Positions 34,705-46,312 of a DNA stretch of 64,000 nucleotides are shown piece after piece (within the stretch, counting starts at the first letter, position 1; each line of letters opens with the position of its first letter). Under the pieces are notes generated by a model, which did not search any database, had not been told where the DNA came from, and worked only from the letters and a program-made list of their open reading frames with translations. The DNA is from Mesodorylaimus sp. YZB2_4 (Eukaryota; Nematoda; Enoplea; Dorylaimida; Dorylaimidae). The DNA is taken from positions 549,388 to 613,387 of the forward strand of contig JASANH010000882.1 in assembly GCA_030248295.1 (NCBI GenBank), given 5' to 3'. The position numbers were made by a program, and so were the translations under genes.

Positions 34705-37700
34705 AGGGATTCTCCAATTATTTCTTGCTGGCTAAAGCTAGCAAAGAACCTCATATTCTAAATTCAAACCTTCATTTTTGATTTAATTTCTTCTTATTTT
34801 AGGCTAAGGAAAAGAGGCAAAATTAGAACTGTAATATGTTGCTATAGACTGGATGCGATTCCCTGGTTTTCACTCTGACGGCTCGGCTATTTGCTATCAT
34901 CACCCAGATTTTAGTGCAACCTGCCTTGGATCAGGGAATCCAGGCGCGCAGACTGGTTTGTATTCAGGTTGGTTCTGATAGCGGATGCTTATTATAATTA
35001 CCGGTAAGTGGGCGAATCTTGACTTGTGAAGGGCCTTGCTTACCGATGTCAAATATTATCGAATAATGGCGAATAGTAAAAGACGGAACTTAAAAAAAGC
35101 CGGTCGAATCAATAAACCCAATTAATAGTTTTCCCCCCGCTTGTCTTTGACTTGTTCGGGTCGTATTTTACTTTTGCGTCTCTATTCAATGGTATGTGTT
35201 ATCATTCATTACCCCATCGACCCAGGCCACCTTTCCACGCTATTATACCGCATTTTTCACGAGCTTCCACTGTACTCCATGGTGTGAATTCAAAGCGTGT
35301 CCACCGGCCTTCTTTCACTGCCGTGCCTGTACCATACTTGCGCATCACCGATTCTCACTGATTCTCATCATCATCACCGAAGCCAGACAGTGGAGTATTC
35401 TTGCATAAAAAACCTCTTATGAAACCACTAAACTACAGTAAGGGGCCTAATTCATAAAAAGGTGGATCCGTCAAATCAATCTGTCGACGTTCGAGCCTAC
35501 CAAGATATCCTTTCTTGATGCAACAGTTTTACTTCCATTGGTGGGGGGGGGGGGGGACGACGGAGACGGATTGAAGCCAGCATTTACATGCTTGCGAGTA
35601 ATGCTACCTAAAATGGTGTTTCAATAATTTTTCTACTGTCACCCTAAATTTCAGATTCCCTAGAAATTGTGGCCCTTGCTTGCTATAGTACTGTATAGTG
35701 GACGCAGCGTGGATAAACATGGTCGAGATAATAATTGAAACTTTGTTTTCGAAAGGATATGGGCAAACTTTATTTATTCCTGTCAATGGTTTTACTACAG
35801 TAGAATCAAGCCGCAACATAAAACTAATCATAATCAATAAAAAAGCTTATTTGCGAATGTTATGTTTCCACGAGAAATATCTCCCGAAAGTTGCGACTGC
35901 TATAGTTTCGTAACAGCGTTTCGGTCACCGTGAAATTGCAGTACTGATATTTTTGCTAGGTTTTTATAGCACTAATATGTACATGATATTTCATCAGAAC
36001 CTGCTCAGGATCATTCGATTAAAACTTGGCCGAGTGAAGACTTTCTTACGCAAGAAGGCACTAACTTTGTCGAGCATTTTTAATTCACATTCCTAAGTGA
36101 GCCATCGCCTCCTAATGAGATCTTCAGGTCGTTTTCTAATGTGACCAGCAAAAATAGACGACCAGCTTTAGTGCTGTTTCTTTTCAACAATACTTTTCTG
36201 CTGTGTGCTATAAAGGTGTGAAGAAGTCGACATCAAGCTATTTTTGGTTAATTGGCAGTAAGAGAAAATAGGGTGACAAAACAAACATTTTGTCAAAGCA
36301 GGGTGCAGCAACGAGAATAAATACAGAATGTCCGATCTCCTCCGGAAAGAAAAAGTCCTCAGTGTGACACAAAAGGCACTGTGGGGCAGGGCAAATTAGC
36401 AAACTGTCCAGTAAACTCCCATGACGAAGGTTTGCACAGCCTGTTAATTTTCCTAGTAATTGATGTCGACGCCCTCTTACTAATTGGTAACTAGTCTAAA
36501 GCCGCTCTTCGAAAGTTACAATCACATATATTTTGTATGGCGACAATATTTTTCAATTCATCGTGCAGTAACTGGCTGAATCACAGGGAGCTAGCTCTTT
36601 CATTTCAGACTTCCTCAACTAGGTACGAACATTATTCTTATAGCTAATAGACCCACTATAAAAAGAGTTTCCCAGAGGTCTCGTATGGAAACTACTACCT
36701 GCCCGTGAAATTCGTCCTCCAGTCAGAGCTGCTTCTTCTTTAGACGTACCCAGATAGTTAAAAACTGGCAATCGTTAAAAAAGACTGACATCGGTTTACT
36801 TATGTCGTTCCAGCCCAGTCTTACCCAAACTAGTATTTCTTCCAGGTAACAAAAGCAAAGGATTTGCACTTACAAAATGAACGTAACGAACCAGACCACA
36901 ACCATTTACCCAACCTTCGATGAGCGAGTCATCATCAGCACGTATTATTTTTCGATAAGCGTCGTCTGCGCCATTTTGCACGCTTTTGTAGCCACGTGCA
37001 TTCTGAAAACGCAGATGATCACTAGCGGATCGTCGAAGCACCTGTCCCCGTTCTACACGCTGACCATGGTGCTGTACGTGAACGACTCGTACAAGGCCCT
37101 GCTGTACATGTTCTACGCCTGCCCGTGCATGATACTCGGCTACCAAGTGTACGGCACGACGGCTGGCTATTATATCGGCGCCACGCAGACCATCAATCAC
37201 AACAGTATCGTGGCCGCCACGGCCTTCATCTCGCTCAATCGGGCTCTGAGCATCAGTTCCAAGAAGGCCTGCGCACGGGCCATGTTCGCCCGTCGAATGT
37301 GCGTGGTGTATGCAATCTGTGGCTGGATCACTGGCGTCCTGGTCGTCGTCATGAACGTCCTCATTCTCGAGTGCCACCCAGTTTTCGATGAAAATAAGTT
37401 CTCATTCTTGACCTTGTGCAAGGACCCTTCGGCCGTGGCCTACATGCCCAGCTCGGTGTATGCCTACGTGGGCATATTCGGACTGGCCATATGCTACGCG
37501 TACGCTCTGATTGTCATCAGGAGGTCGAAAATGTCAGTTAGTGATCAGAGCGTGGAAGAGAGAATTCACAAGAGGCAACTGAAGCTGTTTCAGCAAGCCA
37601 TGTTCATATGGCTGGGATTGGTGGCGAATGCAATCAGTGAGTTTGGAGTAAATGTGTTTGGTGTGCACTGTTATCTTAGCCACATTATGCCTCTTGATTA

Positions 37701-37945
37701 ATGGTTTCTTGTTTCTCACATATCCATATGGTCGCCTTGTTTCAGGTTTTCGAATTATGGCAGTATTCAAGCCCTGTCGTTGGGTGACCCCGATCGTGTA
37801 TGGAGTATTGATCATTGGTCAAAGCTACGTGACTCCAATCTGCGCCATCATTTACGACAATCAGGTCAGAAATCAAGCCAAGAAACAGCTGCGAATGAAA
37901 GCCCAGATGATTTCCACTGTGAAGGTACATTAGGGCGCGTTTCAA
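34705..37945 (+). repeat. Segmental tandem duplication, unit 2
   Basis: Counterpart of 27180-29920, see the matching anchor points listed there. The region also includes a 14-base poly-G tract at 35543-35556 that is absent from unit 1. Confidence 0.8.
36877..37933 (+). CDS. Seven-transmembrane chemoreceptor-like protein, 2 exons (paralogue 2)
   Basis: Exon 1 is 36877-37660 and exon 2 is 37746-37933, with the same phase and an identical 85-bp intron (37661-37745). The protein is about 323 aa. Differences from paralogue 1 cluster in helix 1 (for example TYYFSISVVCAILHAF against SYYFTISLGCALLHSF), one N-to-D change in the second extracellular part (CKDPS), and the last about 10 residues of the tail. 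The remaining roughly 900 bp have only a handful of mostly silent differences. Upstream sequences of the two genes are unrelated by eye; this copy has a possible acceptor TATTTCTTCCAG at 36835-36846 before the ATG, so a 5' untranslated exon is possible. Function as for paralogue 1: G-protein-coupled chemosensory-type receptor, ligand unknown. Confidence 0.85.
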
Positions 37946-38679
37946 ATAACTGCACTACAATGCACGTGCACTTCAGTACATACACAAGATTCACGGGCGA
38001 TCTGGAAACTACAATACATAGTAAAAAGCTGTTATGATGATGTAACTGGTGTAATTTACGACAGCTCGTGATTCGGGCTAACATGATGCTTTGCATATTT
38101 TTATCTTAAATGTCAGTCAAGAAGCAGGGGATGTTTTCACATTGACTTGACCATTTTTAATGAGTGTCGGAAAATGTTTTTAACGAGTTCGTCCTTTCAA
38201 AAAGAAGCTGATTCGGACAATTGCTGCTTATTGTGGGAGGGAAATATAGGGCATACGGCGCCAAGAGTAGGAGTGGCCACTACGCAGGTAAGATGGGGCC
38301 GCTTTGAAAACAATGGTGGTTAAAAGAGCTGCGAAGAAATGATAGATGGAAAATGCTTCTAATTTACAGCGCTACATAGAAGAACGCGAAGTTTTGATAA
38401 GTTTTTTCAGTCGAGCCCAAGGCACCAGGGTAGTGGACACGTAAGCAAGTAACAGTATAAACCTATTCTTATTTGACCGCGACCATTGTGTGGGCAACTC
38501 CTGTTTGGATAAAAACTAGTAGAAAAAATCTAGGAAATTTTTTCGATACCTTTCTTCGACAGGATTTATGCAAAGACGAACGAGACTCAAATATCATACT
38601 CGTATCAGATGCATGCAGTGTTACTCTTATATTTCTAAAAATCTGTTATTAGACAACGAAAAGGCTAGCCCAGCCACCC
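37946..38679. other. Non-coding, nothing identified
   Basis: No gene or repeat recognised between the second receptor and repeat R2. Confidence 0.4.
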
Positions 38680-39100
38680 TACTCTAACCAAATGCAAGGC
38701 AAACGAGGTTGGCTGGGCGGCGGCGGCGTTTGTAGAAAAATTTGGGATCAAACAGAATCGCTACACTGTCACTAATAAAAAGTGCAACAGGGAGTTCCCT
38801 ACCTCAGCAACTTCATTCAGGCAATAGAGAGATGGCAACACAAGGGCCGATGGTCGTTCTAGTGCTGAGGGTTATACGCCTAAAGCTACTAGAATGCTGG
38901 CTCCACAAAAGCTAAATTTCCTGTTCTAGTGTCACTGGGTAGGTGCTAGACATGCAGTACTCGTGCTGTCACGACAGATGCAACCTTACTGCAGCAAGTC
39001 TTCACTTCTCCAAAAACCGAATAAGTTTTTTTTTATGTGGGTACTAGCCTTTGGTGAAAAACAGAAAGAATAAAATACCACAGGGAAACAGCCCCATGAC
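38680..39100 (+). repeat. Dispersed repeat family R2, copy 2
   Basis: Partner of 19360-19773, same orientation. It has a 30-bp insertion (AGAGAGATGGCAACAC...) near 38826 and a duplicated CCATGACCCATGA at its end. Confidence 0.8.
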
Positions 39101-39600
39101 CCATGACCCATGAATTTGCTCTAGCGCCTCCGTATTTTGTAGTCGCAAACTGTCAAGTTTTTGTCTCGGCATTTGCTTTCTGCGTTTCCATCTCATCCGT
39201 CAGGAAGTTTTCCATGGGAACCAATAAAGTTTGAATGCCAAACCGATGCACCACAGAGGCCGCTCTAGGATAATCTTCCTATGCAAACGCGGGAATTCAA
39301 GGTTGAAGGGAAGCGACTCTCGAACTTAGCAAATTGTGTCGATATTAGGGATTCATTTTTTTTCTTCAAGTTGAATTTTATCGCGCCCATTCGTTTGATA
39401 TTTCATCTTCTCTTTGATAAAAACAATAAATATGTGAGGCAAGGGTTGACCTTAAACTAAAATTATCGGCTGCTCTGTCAGATGATAAATGATTATTTAA
39501 ATCACCTGCCCACTGACGCACCTAGACAATTTTCGAATGATAATTTCCAGGTGACATTAATTCCAGATTTTGCCGGTTCATTCCGATCGACTTGGGGCAT

Positions 39601-39607
39601 TATAAAA
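39601..39607 (+). promoter_or_regulatory. TATA box of the following GPCR
   Basis: CATTATAAAACTG with TATAAAA at 39601-39607, 58 bp before the ATG at 39665. This fits a short 5' untranslated leader of about 30 bases. No splice acceptor lies between it and the ATG. Confidence 0.5.
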
Positions 39608-39664
39608 CTGAAGAAATACAAAGGAAGGAACGCCAACTCGAGCGACTAAGCTACCTTCATAGAA

Positions 39665-40657
39665 ATGTCGTTTTCTAACCAAACTCTTTCGCCTTTTGAG
39701 ATCTACGCCTTGCAAGCACCCGCGCACATTTGCTGGACTGTTTTTGGTTTATTCGGCACAATCGCCAATCTTATTATCGTGTTGACAATTGGTAAAACTA
39801 AACTTTTGCACACTAAGAGTCAGCTTTTGGTAGCTTCGATGGCTCTGACCGATGCAGCAAACGACATTACTTATTCTGTGACTGGCTTCAAGAGGTATCT
39901 TTTTCATGCGTTTGGCTCATTGGAAAGTGTCAGCATGCTGAACTGCGCCTTTCAATCCTGGCCCTTGCGTTTATTTGCCGAAGCATCATTCAATTTCAAA
40001 GTGGTGCTTAGCATCGATCGACTATTGGCAGTAGCCACGCCCGTGTATTACCGTACAAAAAATATGAAATATTACGTGTTGGCTGTGAACGCGTGCGTGT
40101 GGATGTACAGTGTTGTACAATCGTTCATGACCTTTATTGGCTACAATCCTGCTTCAGACACGCCATTGAACGTGTGCACTGCGATGACGGTCGTATTCAA
40201 CAGTTTCTACCAGATCCTTATCTCGTTCGCTGGAATAGGACGAATGATGACGGTCTTGCTGACGTATGTTGCTGCTTTGATCTGTCTCTGGAAACATCTG
40301 CGTCTAATGAAGGTCATGCCCGCAGAGCAGCGACGAGAGGAGCGGAAGCAATTGGAACTTGGCACGTTTCGGACGATCGTAGTTATCGTTATCGCATACC
40401 TGCTCACATCTGCTGCTGGAACCTTCTCTTATCTGATATTGCCCCACGTCTCGGAAAAAACTTCGATATCACTCGCCCCATTCTTTGGGCTTTTCTTCGT
40501 GATCGAGGGCGCCTCCCATCTTCTGGTATTCCTGGTTATGAGTTCATCGTTTCGTGCATCCGTCATGGCTCTTTTTAAAAGCAACAATGTGGTTGTGCCC
40601 CCTGGAAATAGTGCCAGTCATTCGGCGCCAAACGCTTGGAACAGGCATCACAACTAG
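39665..40657 (+). CDS. Rhodopsin-like GPCR, SRSX-like style, intronless
   Basis: 330-aa single-exon receptor. Helices lie at about residues 20-42, 52-74, 103-125, 137-158, 175-209, 235-258 and 270-295. The DRY box is IDRLLAVATPVYY (DRL at 118-120). Cysteines C94 and C171 could form the extracellular disulfide. The N-terminal sequon is N5. Intracellular loop 3 is basic and charged (EQRREERKQLE). The IDRLLAV..P.YY motif and compact size resemble the nematode SRSX receptors, which are close to rhodopsin-like peptide receptors. It acts at the cell surface; ligand unknown. It shares no clear sequence identity with the two-exon receptor pair upstream. Confidence 0.87.
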   Translation: MSFSNQTLSPFEIYALQAPAHICWTVFGLFGTIANLIIVLTIGKTKLLHTKSQLLVASMALTDAANDITYSVTGFKRYLFHAFGSLESVSMLNCAFQSWPLRLFAEASFNFKVVLSIDRLLAVATPVYYRTKNMKYYVLAVNACVWMYSVVQSFMTFIGYNPASDTPLNVCTAMTVVFNSFYQILISFAGIGRMMTVLLTYVAALICLWKHLRLMKVMPAEQRREERKQLELGTFRTIVVIVIAYLLTSAAGTFSYLILPHVSEKTSISLAPFFGLFFVIEGASHLLVFLVMSSSFRASVMALFKSNNVVVPPGNSASHSAPNAWNRHHN

Positions 40658-41203
40658 CCTCTATATCAACTATGAAATCAAAGAGACAGGAATACGGATA
40701 TTGATAAAATATTGTGGACCTTTGCGCAACGTACGTGCGGACTTACTTTTTGCATGTGTGAGGGCCTCTTTTTGCTGATTGATGACAGCCAAAGTTGAAG
40801 CTGTACAGAAGAAGAGGAAGTGCCGCTGTAAAAGAGCTTTTATAATAGAGATGCTGCGCGCTCTGCTTTTCTATCAGCCTATTCGTATAAGCAAGCGGGG
40901 AGAGGATCATATTGAGATAAAAGGGAATAGAAGGTTTTAAATTGCCTCTGACGCAATGCTTAAAAAGGAAATCAGCTTGCCTGCGGGTTCAAGAGCCATT
41001 CAGATCTTTTAACTTTATTTGCACCTCTGGGTTATCGATCCGTGAAAAACTATAGCGTCGCAGCTTTGAGGAGCAACATCGACAACATTCCTTGCGTAAT
41101 CGGTGTACGTTGTTTCGCCTACAGTATTCGTCATTTATTCGAATGCAGCCAAACATTTTTTCTGTATCACACCGCATTTTGACTGCAAATCTGCCTACGG
41201 CCT

Positions 41204-42026
41204 TTACAAAAAGGACCCGATTTGCTCCAATAGGCGAATGTACCAAAAGGAAACCTCATCCTCCATGCCTGGTTCGAGGACACCCCTTATCATCCTATGT
41301 TTCATCAACCCAAGCGTATCGGCCAGCTGGGCTGCAAGGCGCAATGGAGCCCAAATATAGTCCTGTAAGAATTGGTGTTTGATCATGCCGTTCACCTTGT
41401 CACTGACGCGGCCTGGACTCGTTGCGTAGCTGGATACCCACACTCCGTCCACCAGCAAGGTGCCCGAAAATGTGACTGGCGCAAACTTGCCAAAGTCCAG
41501 GACCGAATAGACCTGAGATACCTTGGCAGCAGCCGTATTTAGAAACAAGATATCGCCAGATTCGATGTATATGGCTTCCACGTCATCGATTTGACCTTGC
41601 TTGTCTTTGCGAAAGATCAGATGATTAGGCGAGATCCGAAGGACCATATCGGTGTCAAAATGTATTTCAACAAAAACTATTGGTTTCATTGGCGTGTACT
41701 TGTGCTGAAAAGTATACACAGTTGTCCATCGAGAGTTTCGATCCATTACTTGATCGCCGATGTCCAATTCGTCCATTCTCTTAGGCCCGCTTGGTGTCAT
41801 CACAGTCGATGCCGAGGGGAAACAACAGCATAAATAAAACATTGCGGTTTCGTTGCCTCCATTGCCCGATGCCAAATTTTCTTCTCGCCGATCGTTGGTC
41901 GGGTTCCTGAAAAAAAAATCTTGGGAGCTCTATTTAAAGTTGGCAGATAGAGAGTTCATACGTGCTCCCGCAGGTCATTAGAGCAATTAGGAAAAAACCG
42001 TTTGCCAGATTTAGCACAGGGCTCAT
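41204..42026 (-). CDS. Secreted Hog/Hint-domain protein (Hedgehog autoprocessing domain only), 2 exons
   Basis: Exon 1 is 42026-41962 and exon 2 is 41906-41204, joined at phase 2 over a 55-bp intron with a GTATGA donor and a T-rich CAG acceptor; the product is 255 aa. Exon 1 encodes almost only a signal peptide (hydrophobic NGFFLIALMTCG, residues 9-20). After about 28 linker residues the Hint domain starts at CFPSASTVMTPSG with presumed catalytic C50. It continues with IGDQVM, then ISPNHLIF (H117) and VSSYATSPG (180-188), and a C-terminal extension (APLRLAAQLAD, FWYIRLLEQIG) like the sterol-recognition part of Hog domains. There is no Hedgehog signalling domain. In the family, Hint cleaves itself and attaches sterol to the N-terminal product; here almost nothing would be released. 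The layout is like nematode Hog-only genes. It lies 425 bp downstream of the P450, on the same strand. Confidence 0.87.
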
Positions 42027-42450
42027 CGTGCAGGTACTTTGACTTACTCCTCGGAAAATTCTTTTAGGAATGGGAGCAAACTTTGCGCGAACAAACTGTT
42101 GCCAGCAAAAGACACGTCTGATACCTTGTCTAGAATCATAAAAAGACATGAGATGATGTAACATTTTCGTGAAACACCGAGTTTTGTTTAATTCATTAAA
42201 ATAATCTACTGTATATTTCTGGAAGAGGCACTCAAGCTAAAAAGCTGGATACACATGTTGGAGTTCGTCCGCTTTTAGGAAAAGCTTTCTTTCTTTAATT
42301 CTTCGTGTAATTCTGGGTAAAATCGCTGGGAAGCACGGTTACTTTTTATTTCGTCATTTCGTTGCATTTTTATCCCGACAGCAGCGACAGATGTTAAAGA
42401 CATCAAAATAGAGCATATTTTTCACCATCTTTTATCGCGGCAGCATATCC

Positions 42451-45400
42451 TCATGAGCTTTGCTCATTCTCTCTGCTTTCAACTACACCGTAAAACATAT
42501 CAGGCGATAAAGATATATCACCAGTCTCATAACTTTCCCCGTAATTATTGTTTTGGGCGCACTGAATTCGTAATTTTTGTATGAACGTAACAAAAACAAG
42601 GAACATAATGTTCTTAGCATGCGCTTCGCCAGGGCACAAGCGATTTCCAGCTCCGAATAAAAAAAGATTGGCAGGCCGAGAGAATTGCCCACTCTCATCT
42701 AGAAAATTTTCTGGATTGAATTCGTTCGGGTATTTGAATGCCTTGCTATCCCGATGGGCGGCCCAAGCTCCCATAAGTACGTCTGTGCCGGCTGGAATTG
42801 TGTAACCTCCTAGAATCGAGTGTCGATTTGTACTTCAACGAGCTTTCCGATGAGCACTCGTCATCACGATCATGTTATCAACTCACGAAAGTTGACATCA
42901 GCAGTGGAACAATGCGGGAGTGAGAGCGCTGTGCTGTGGCATCGCAACGTTTCCATGATGCAAGCTTCGATGTAGGGTAGGCGGCGCTGATCGCTAAGGG
43001 CAACTGGTTTGTCCTTCAGGACCTAAAAGATTTTTTGTTTTCGCAAATCTCAGATAAATATAGCCGCAGCTTACTTCTTTAATTTGCTGGTAACATTTCT
43101 CTTGGACTTCTGGATGTATTAACATTTTCAATAGTAGCCAGCTGACTGTGGCGCTCGTTGTGATAATGCCGCCTACACCATTACATTTTTTAGAACGGGT
43201 TTTTTAAATAAGGTATAATATGACTTTCTTACCGAAAAATAAGTCCAATAACAGGCAGACGATGTCATTATCTTCAAAAGTGTTGTTTTCACCTTTTGAG
43301 CTTGATGGCTTTAAGCGGTCGGTTAAGCGTTGAGCCGCGCACGTTAGAATGTTCTCTGCATGAAAGAAAGATGTCACCGCAGCTAATACCGCGTTTACTC
43401 CAAAGTTACCCCTCCAGTATTATCTTGCTTAGCACGTATACAGGAGATGAAACTTTACCTATTTAGCTCAAGAAGAATTTTCGGGTAGCACAGCTGATTT
43501 AGCAGATACTCACCAGATCGCCCTTTTGCTTCTTGATACCAACGGGCAATATCCCGCCTGTAGCGATGGAAACTACTTCTGGCTTTCAGCAGTAAGGCAA
43601 AAGATTTGAAAGATGGCGAGGAAAGTAAACTGATGGAGGATAAAGGGCGAAGAGCCAAATTGACTATCTTTTCGATTTCGCTGTGATCACGACAAAGCCG
43701 CTGGAACTCCAGATCGTGGGTGTCGAATCTGTGTGAATGGGCGCAATGATGCAACCTCCCATACTGCGCACTTCACTGTCAGTACACTGCAGTACAGTGA
43801 AAACTAGAAAAATTTAAATATTGCATAGATACCTCTTCCCAAATATCAGAAGGAAGGTAGTGTAGTAAGCGAGTTTTATTGCTAAACCTCGCAAATCAAT
43901 TTCAATCCTCGTTTGACCATTTATAACTTCTTCCACCATTTTGCTAATGCCTCGGACCGTTTCTTTTTCTGCTACTTGGTCCTGCAGCAGTGACCTACAG
44001 TGGGCGCCAACATGTTTACTCTTTCTTCAAGGTATGATTATAATAGGCCTTACTTTACAGACTGTAGAAGTGAATTCCTCAGCGTTTGCCATCTTTGTGA
44101 ATAATTTGAATTAGGCAAATATCGACTGTATTCATCTCCCATGAACAAGGCCGCTGCAATAGATGTCAGTGTTTGGTACGTCGCATACTCTTATGGGCTG
44201 CACTGACTGCCAGAACATATGCTGCACATTAAGTTCATTATAATTCCTCAATCGATCATGTTCCTGTTGTACCACATCACCATGCACCTTTGCTCAGTCG
44301 ATGGTGAAAGGACGCACTGCACGCACGAAATGAATTACCGAACCGCGAGTCGAACATTTTTCCGTGACTACGCATTTGACATTAGAGGCAGACGCCTAAC
44401 CCACCAGGCCACGAGCCAGTCATTGGACCAGTGAGCGAGCAGCCAGAGAAAACGGTCGCGTGACGATCTCTTAGCCTGCCTGGGGGGGGGGGGGGGGGTT
44501 CGACTCACTGAAACAGTAATTTTTCGCCTGACTTGGGCTGCAAAAGGCAGCATTTCGTAAGGATGTTTTATACGCTGCCGAAACGAGTGTTTGTCCAGGC
44601 CAGCTTTCCTCTGCTAATCAAGGCATGTTCGAGTCCCGAATGTAGAACTGCTAATGAAATCAATAAAAAAGAGGAAATACTGTAAATCAATTTGATTTCG
44701 CTTTTGAGCTTCTTTTTTTTCGCGGGTGGGCATTTTCGCGGTTTATAGTTCAGCGTCATTCAACAGTACTATTGGGTCTCCCACAACTCGGGAATGGCTG
44801 CGCACGCGGAACACTTTCTTTGCTGATGAGATGGCCATATCCTGCTCACGCATGCCTCAATCGGATATTCTGAATCCACTGTCCTGGCTTGCTGTCCATT
44901 GCATAATTACAACTTTTAATATATGTTTCTAATGCAACATCTTATGTTCCACGTTTAATGACAATATTTGTAAACTGAAAAATGATTTTTACGGCCATTT
45001 TTGACATGTATTGTGAGTAAAAATAAATGTTTTTAACGCACTGCTCTAATTTGCTTTTAAACTTCATACATGCTATCTTTAAAATTGCGAGCTTTTTCCC
45101 GCGATCTTTTGGCGTGACACGAGTTGTGTCTGGTCGTCTCATCGTCAGTAGCGGACCGTCTCACACACAATCACAAAAAATGAGTGTGAAAAGCGCTCGC
45201 CTTGTCCTCGATATGATGTACAGTAAAGTGCATGACTTATATTGCCTTTTCGCAGGGCCCCCATTCATGTTTAGAAGAGTGAAATGGGTGTGCACGCTAC
45301 CAACCGCAGTTGTACTTACATAGAACTTTATGGGATGGCCGATCGTGTATGCTGCGCTCAACAAAAGCTTCACGGATCGAGTCGAGTGAGCAGCAAACGA

Positions 45401-45680
45401 CCATAGGCCTCGTAAATATCCATATCGTCATTACATCTCCATACTTCTCTTTCAAGTTGGCAAAAACTTTATATTTTGGACGTCTATCGCAAATAAAAAC
45501 TGGTGGCAAAGAAACAAATATTACTCTAAGCAAAAACCGAAGCAGTGAGGTTTTACCATGCGCGTTTCCAATGAAGGGGAGTGGCAGTGGACCAGGTGGC
45601 AGCAATGCAAAACGTCTTCTCCGAATTTCATGCCAGATACACAAAAATGACACAAGTATAATAGCCAAGGCGACATACAT
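42451..45680 (-). CDS. Microsomal cytochrome P450 (CYP2-clan-like), 9 exons
   Basis: Exons (minus): 45680-45557, 45499-45320, 44153-44059, 43981-43833, 43728-43514, 43355-43233, 43172-43075, 43022-42887, 42809-42451. All phases agree, giving 492 aa, the usual P450 length. Features in order: N-terminal membrane anchor (residues 2-16), basic stop-transfer RRRR, proline hinge PPGPLPLPFIGN (28-39), helix C WQTLR (123-127), FGKRFDTHDLEFQRL, helix I GGIITTS (296-302), helix K ETLR (352-355), and heme-binding FGAGNRLCPG with the thiolate cysteine C432. It would be an ER monooxygenase using NADPH-P450 reductase; substrate unknown. The start is set at the ATG just before the anchor. Helix I lacks the usual acidic residue. 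Intron 1 is 57 bp with no stop and in frame. Intron 2 (45319-44154) contains a SINE in sense orientation. Confidence 0.93.
44257..44415 (-). mobile_element. tRNA-derived SINE (ATGAAC-tailed family), copy 4
   Basis: On the minus strand: CTCGTGGCCTGGTGGGTTAG (A box), TGTTCGACTCGCGG (B box), then a body and a decayed tail (ACAGGAACATG at 44257-44267). Located in intron 2 of the P450, same orientation as the gene. Confidence 0.82.
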
Positions 45681-46312
45681 GCTGGCCTTAGTGAATGCGG
45701 CTGCAGACTTCTGCGCAAATTTATGGCCTAGAAAATGATACGGTACACAACTCTGAGAGATGTCTAGTGGGAGCGAGCAATCAACTAACAAGCCCCCTGA
45801 AAGTAGTCTTAATGGTCTCGATACAATAATGCATAGACATCATACTTTATGGTACAAAATGCGTACAAAGTGACTTTTATATCGGGATAAATTGACACGA
45901 CAGCCAATTTCGTTCTATTGAAACTTTTTTCTGTTCTCTTTGCGATTGCGACATTTGCGACACTACTTACGATTACGAGGAGCACTTGTTAAAAGAAATG
46001 TTATAGTCGCTACTTTTTTATTTTCCTTCTGAAGTCCTGACCACCTCAAGAAGACCGCGAAATATAAATTTTCTAAAAACCTTGAGTCAAAATACTAAAT
46101 CGACTGAAGAGAAATGATTTTTACATAGGGAACCCATTTGGCATTATCACAAAAAGAATTCAGCGCAGTTCGGCTTACCTTATGATGACTCATAAACCAA
46201 AAACAGCATTTTGCAAAATCGAATTATTGACAATTTTACTTTTATTTGGTAATTACAAACTCCGATAAACGATGAGGAAAAATTAAAAATACACCGTAGA
46301 GAGCAAAAAATG

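Noticed and set aside
45681-45791. An N-terminal extension of the P450 upstream of 45680
   Set aside because: The frame is open but has no upstream ATG in frame (only a TTG), and the membrane anchor begins exactly at the ATG at 45680, as in microsomal P450s.
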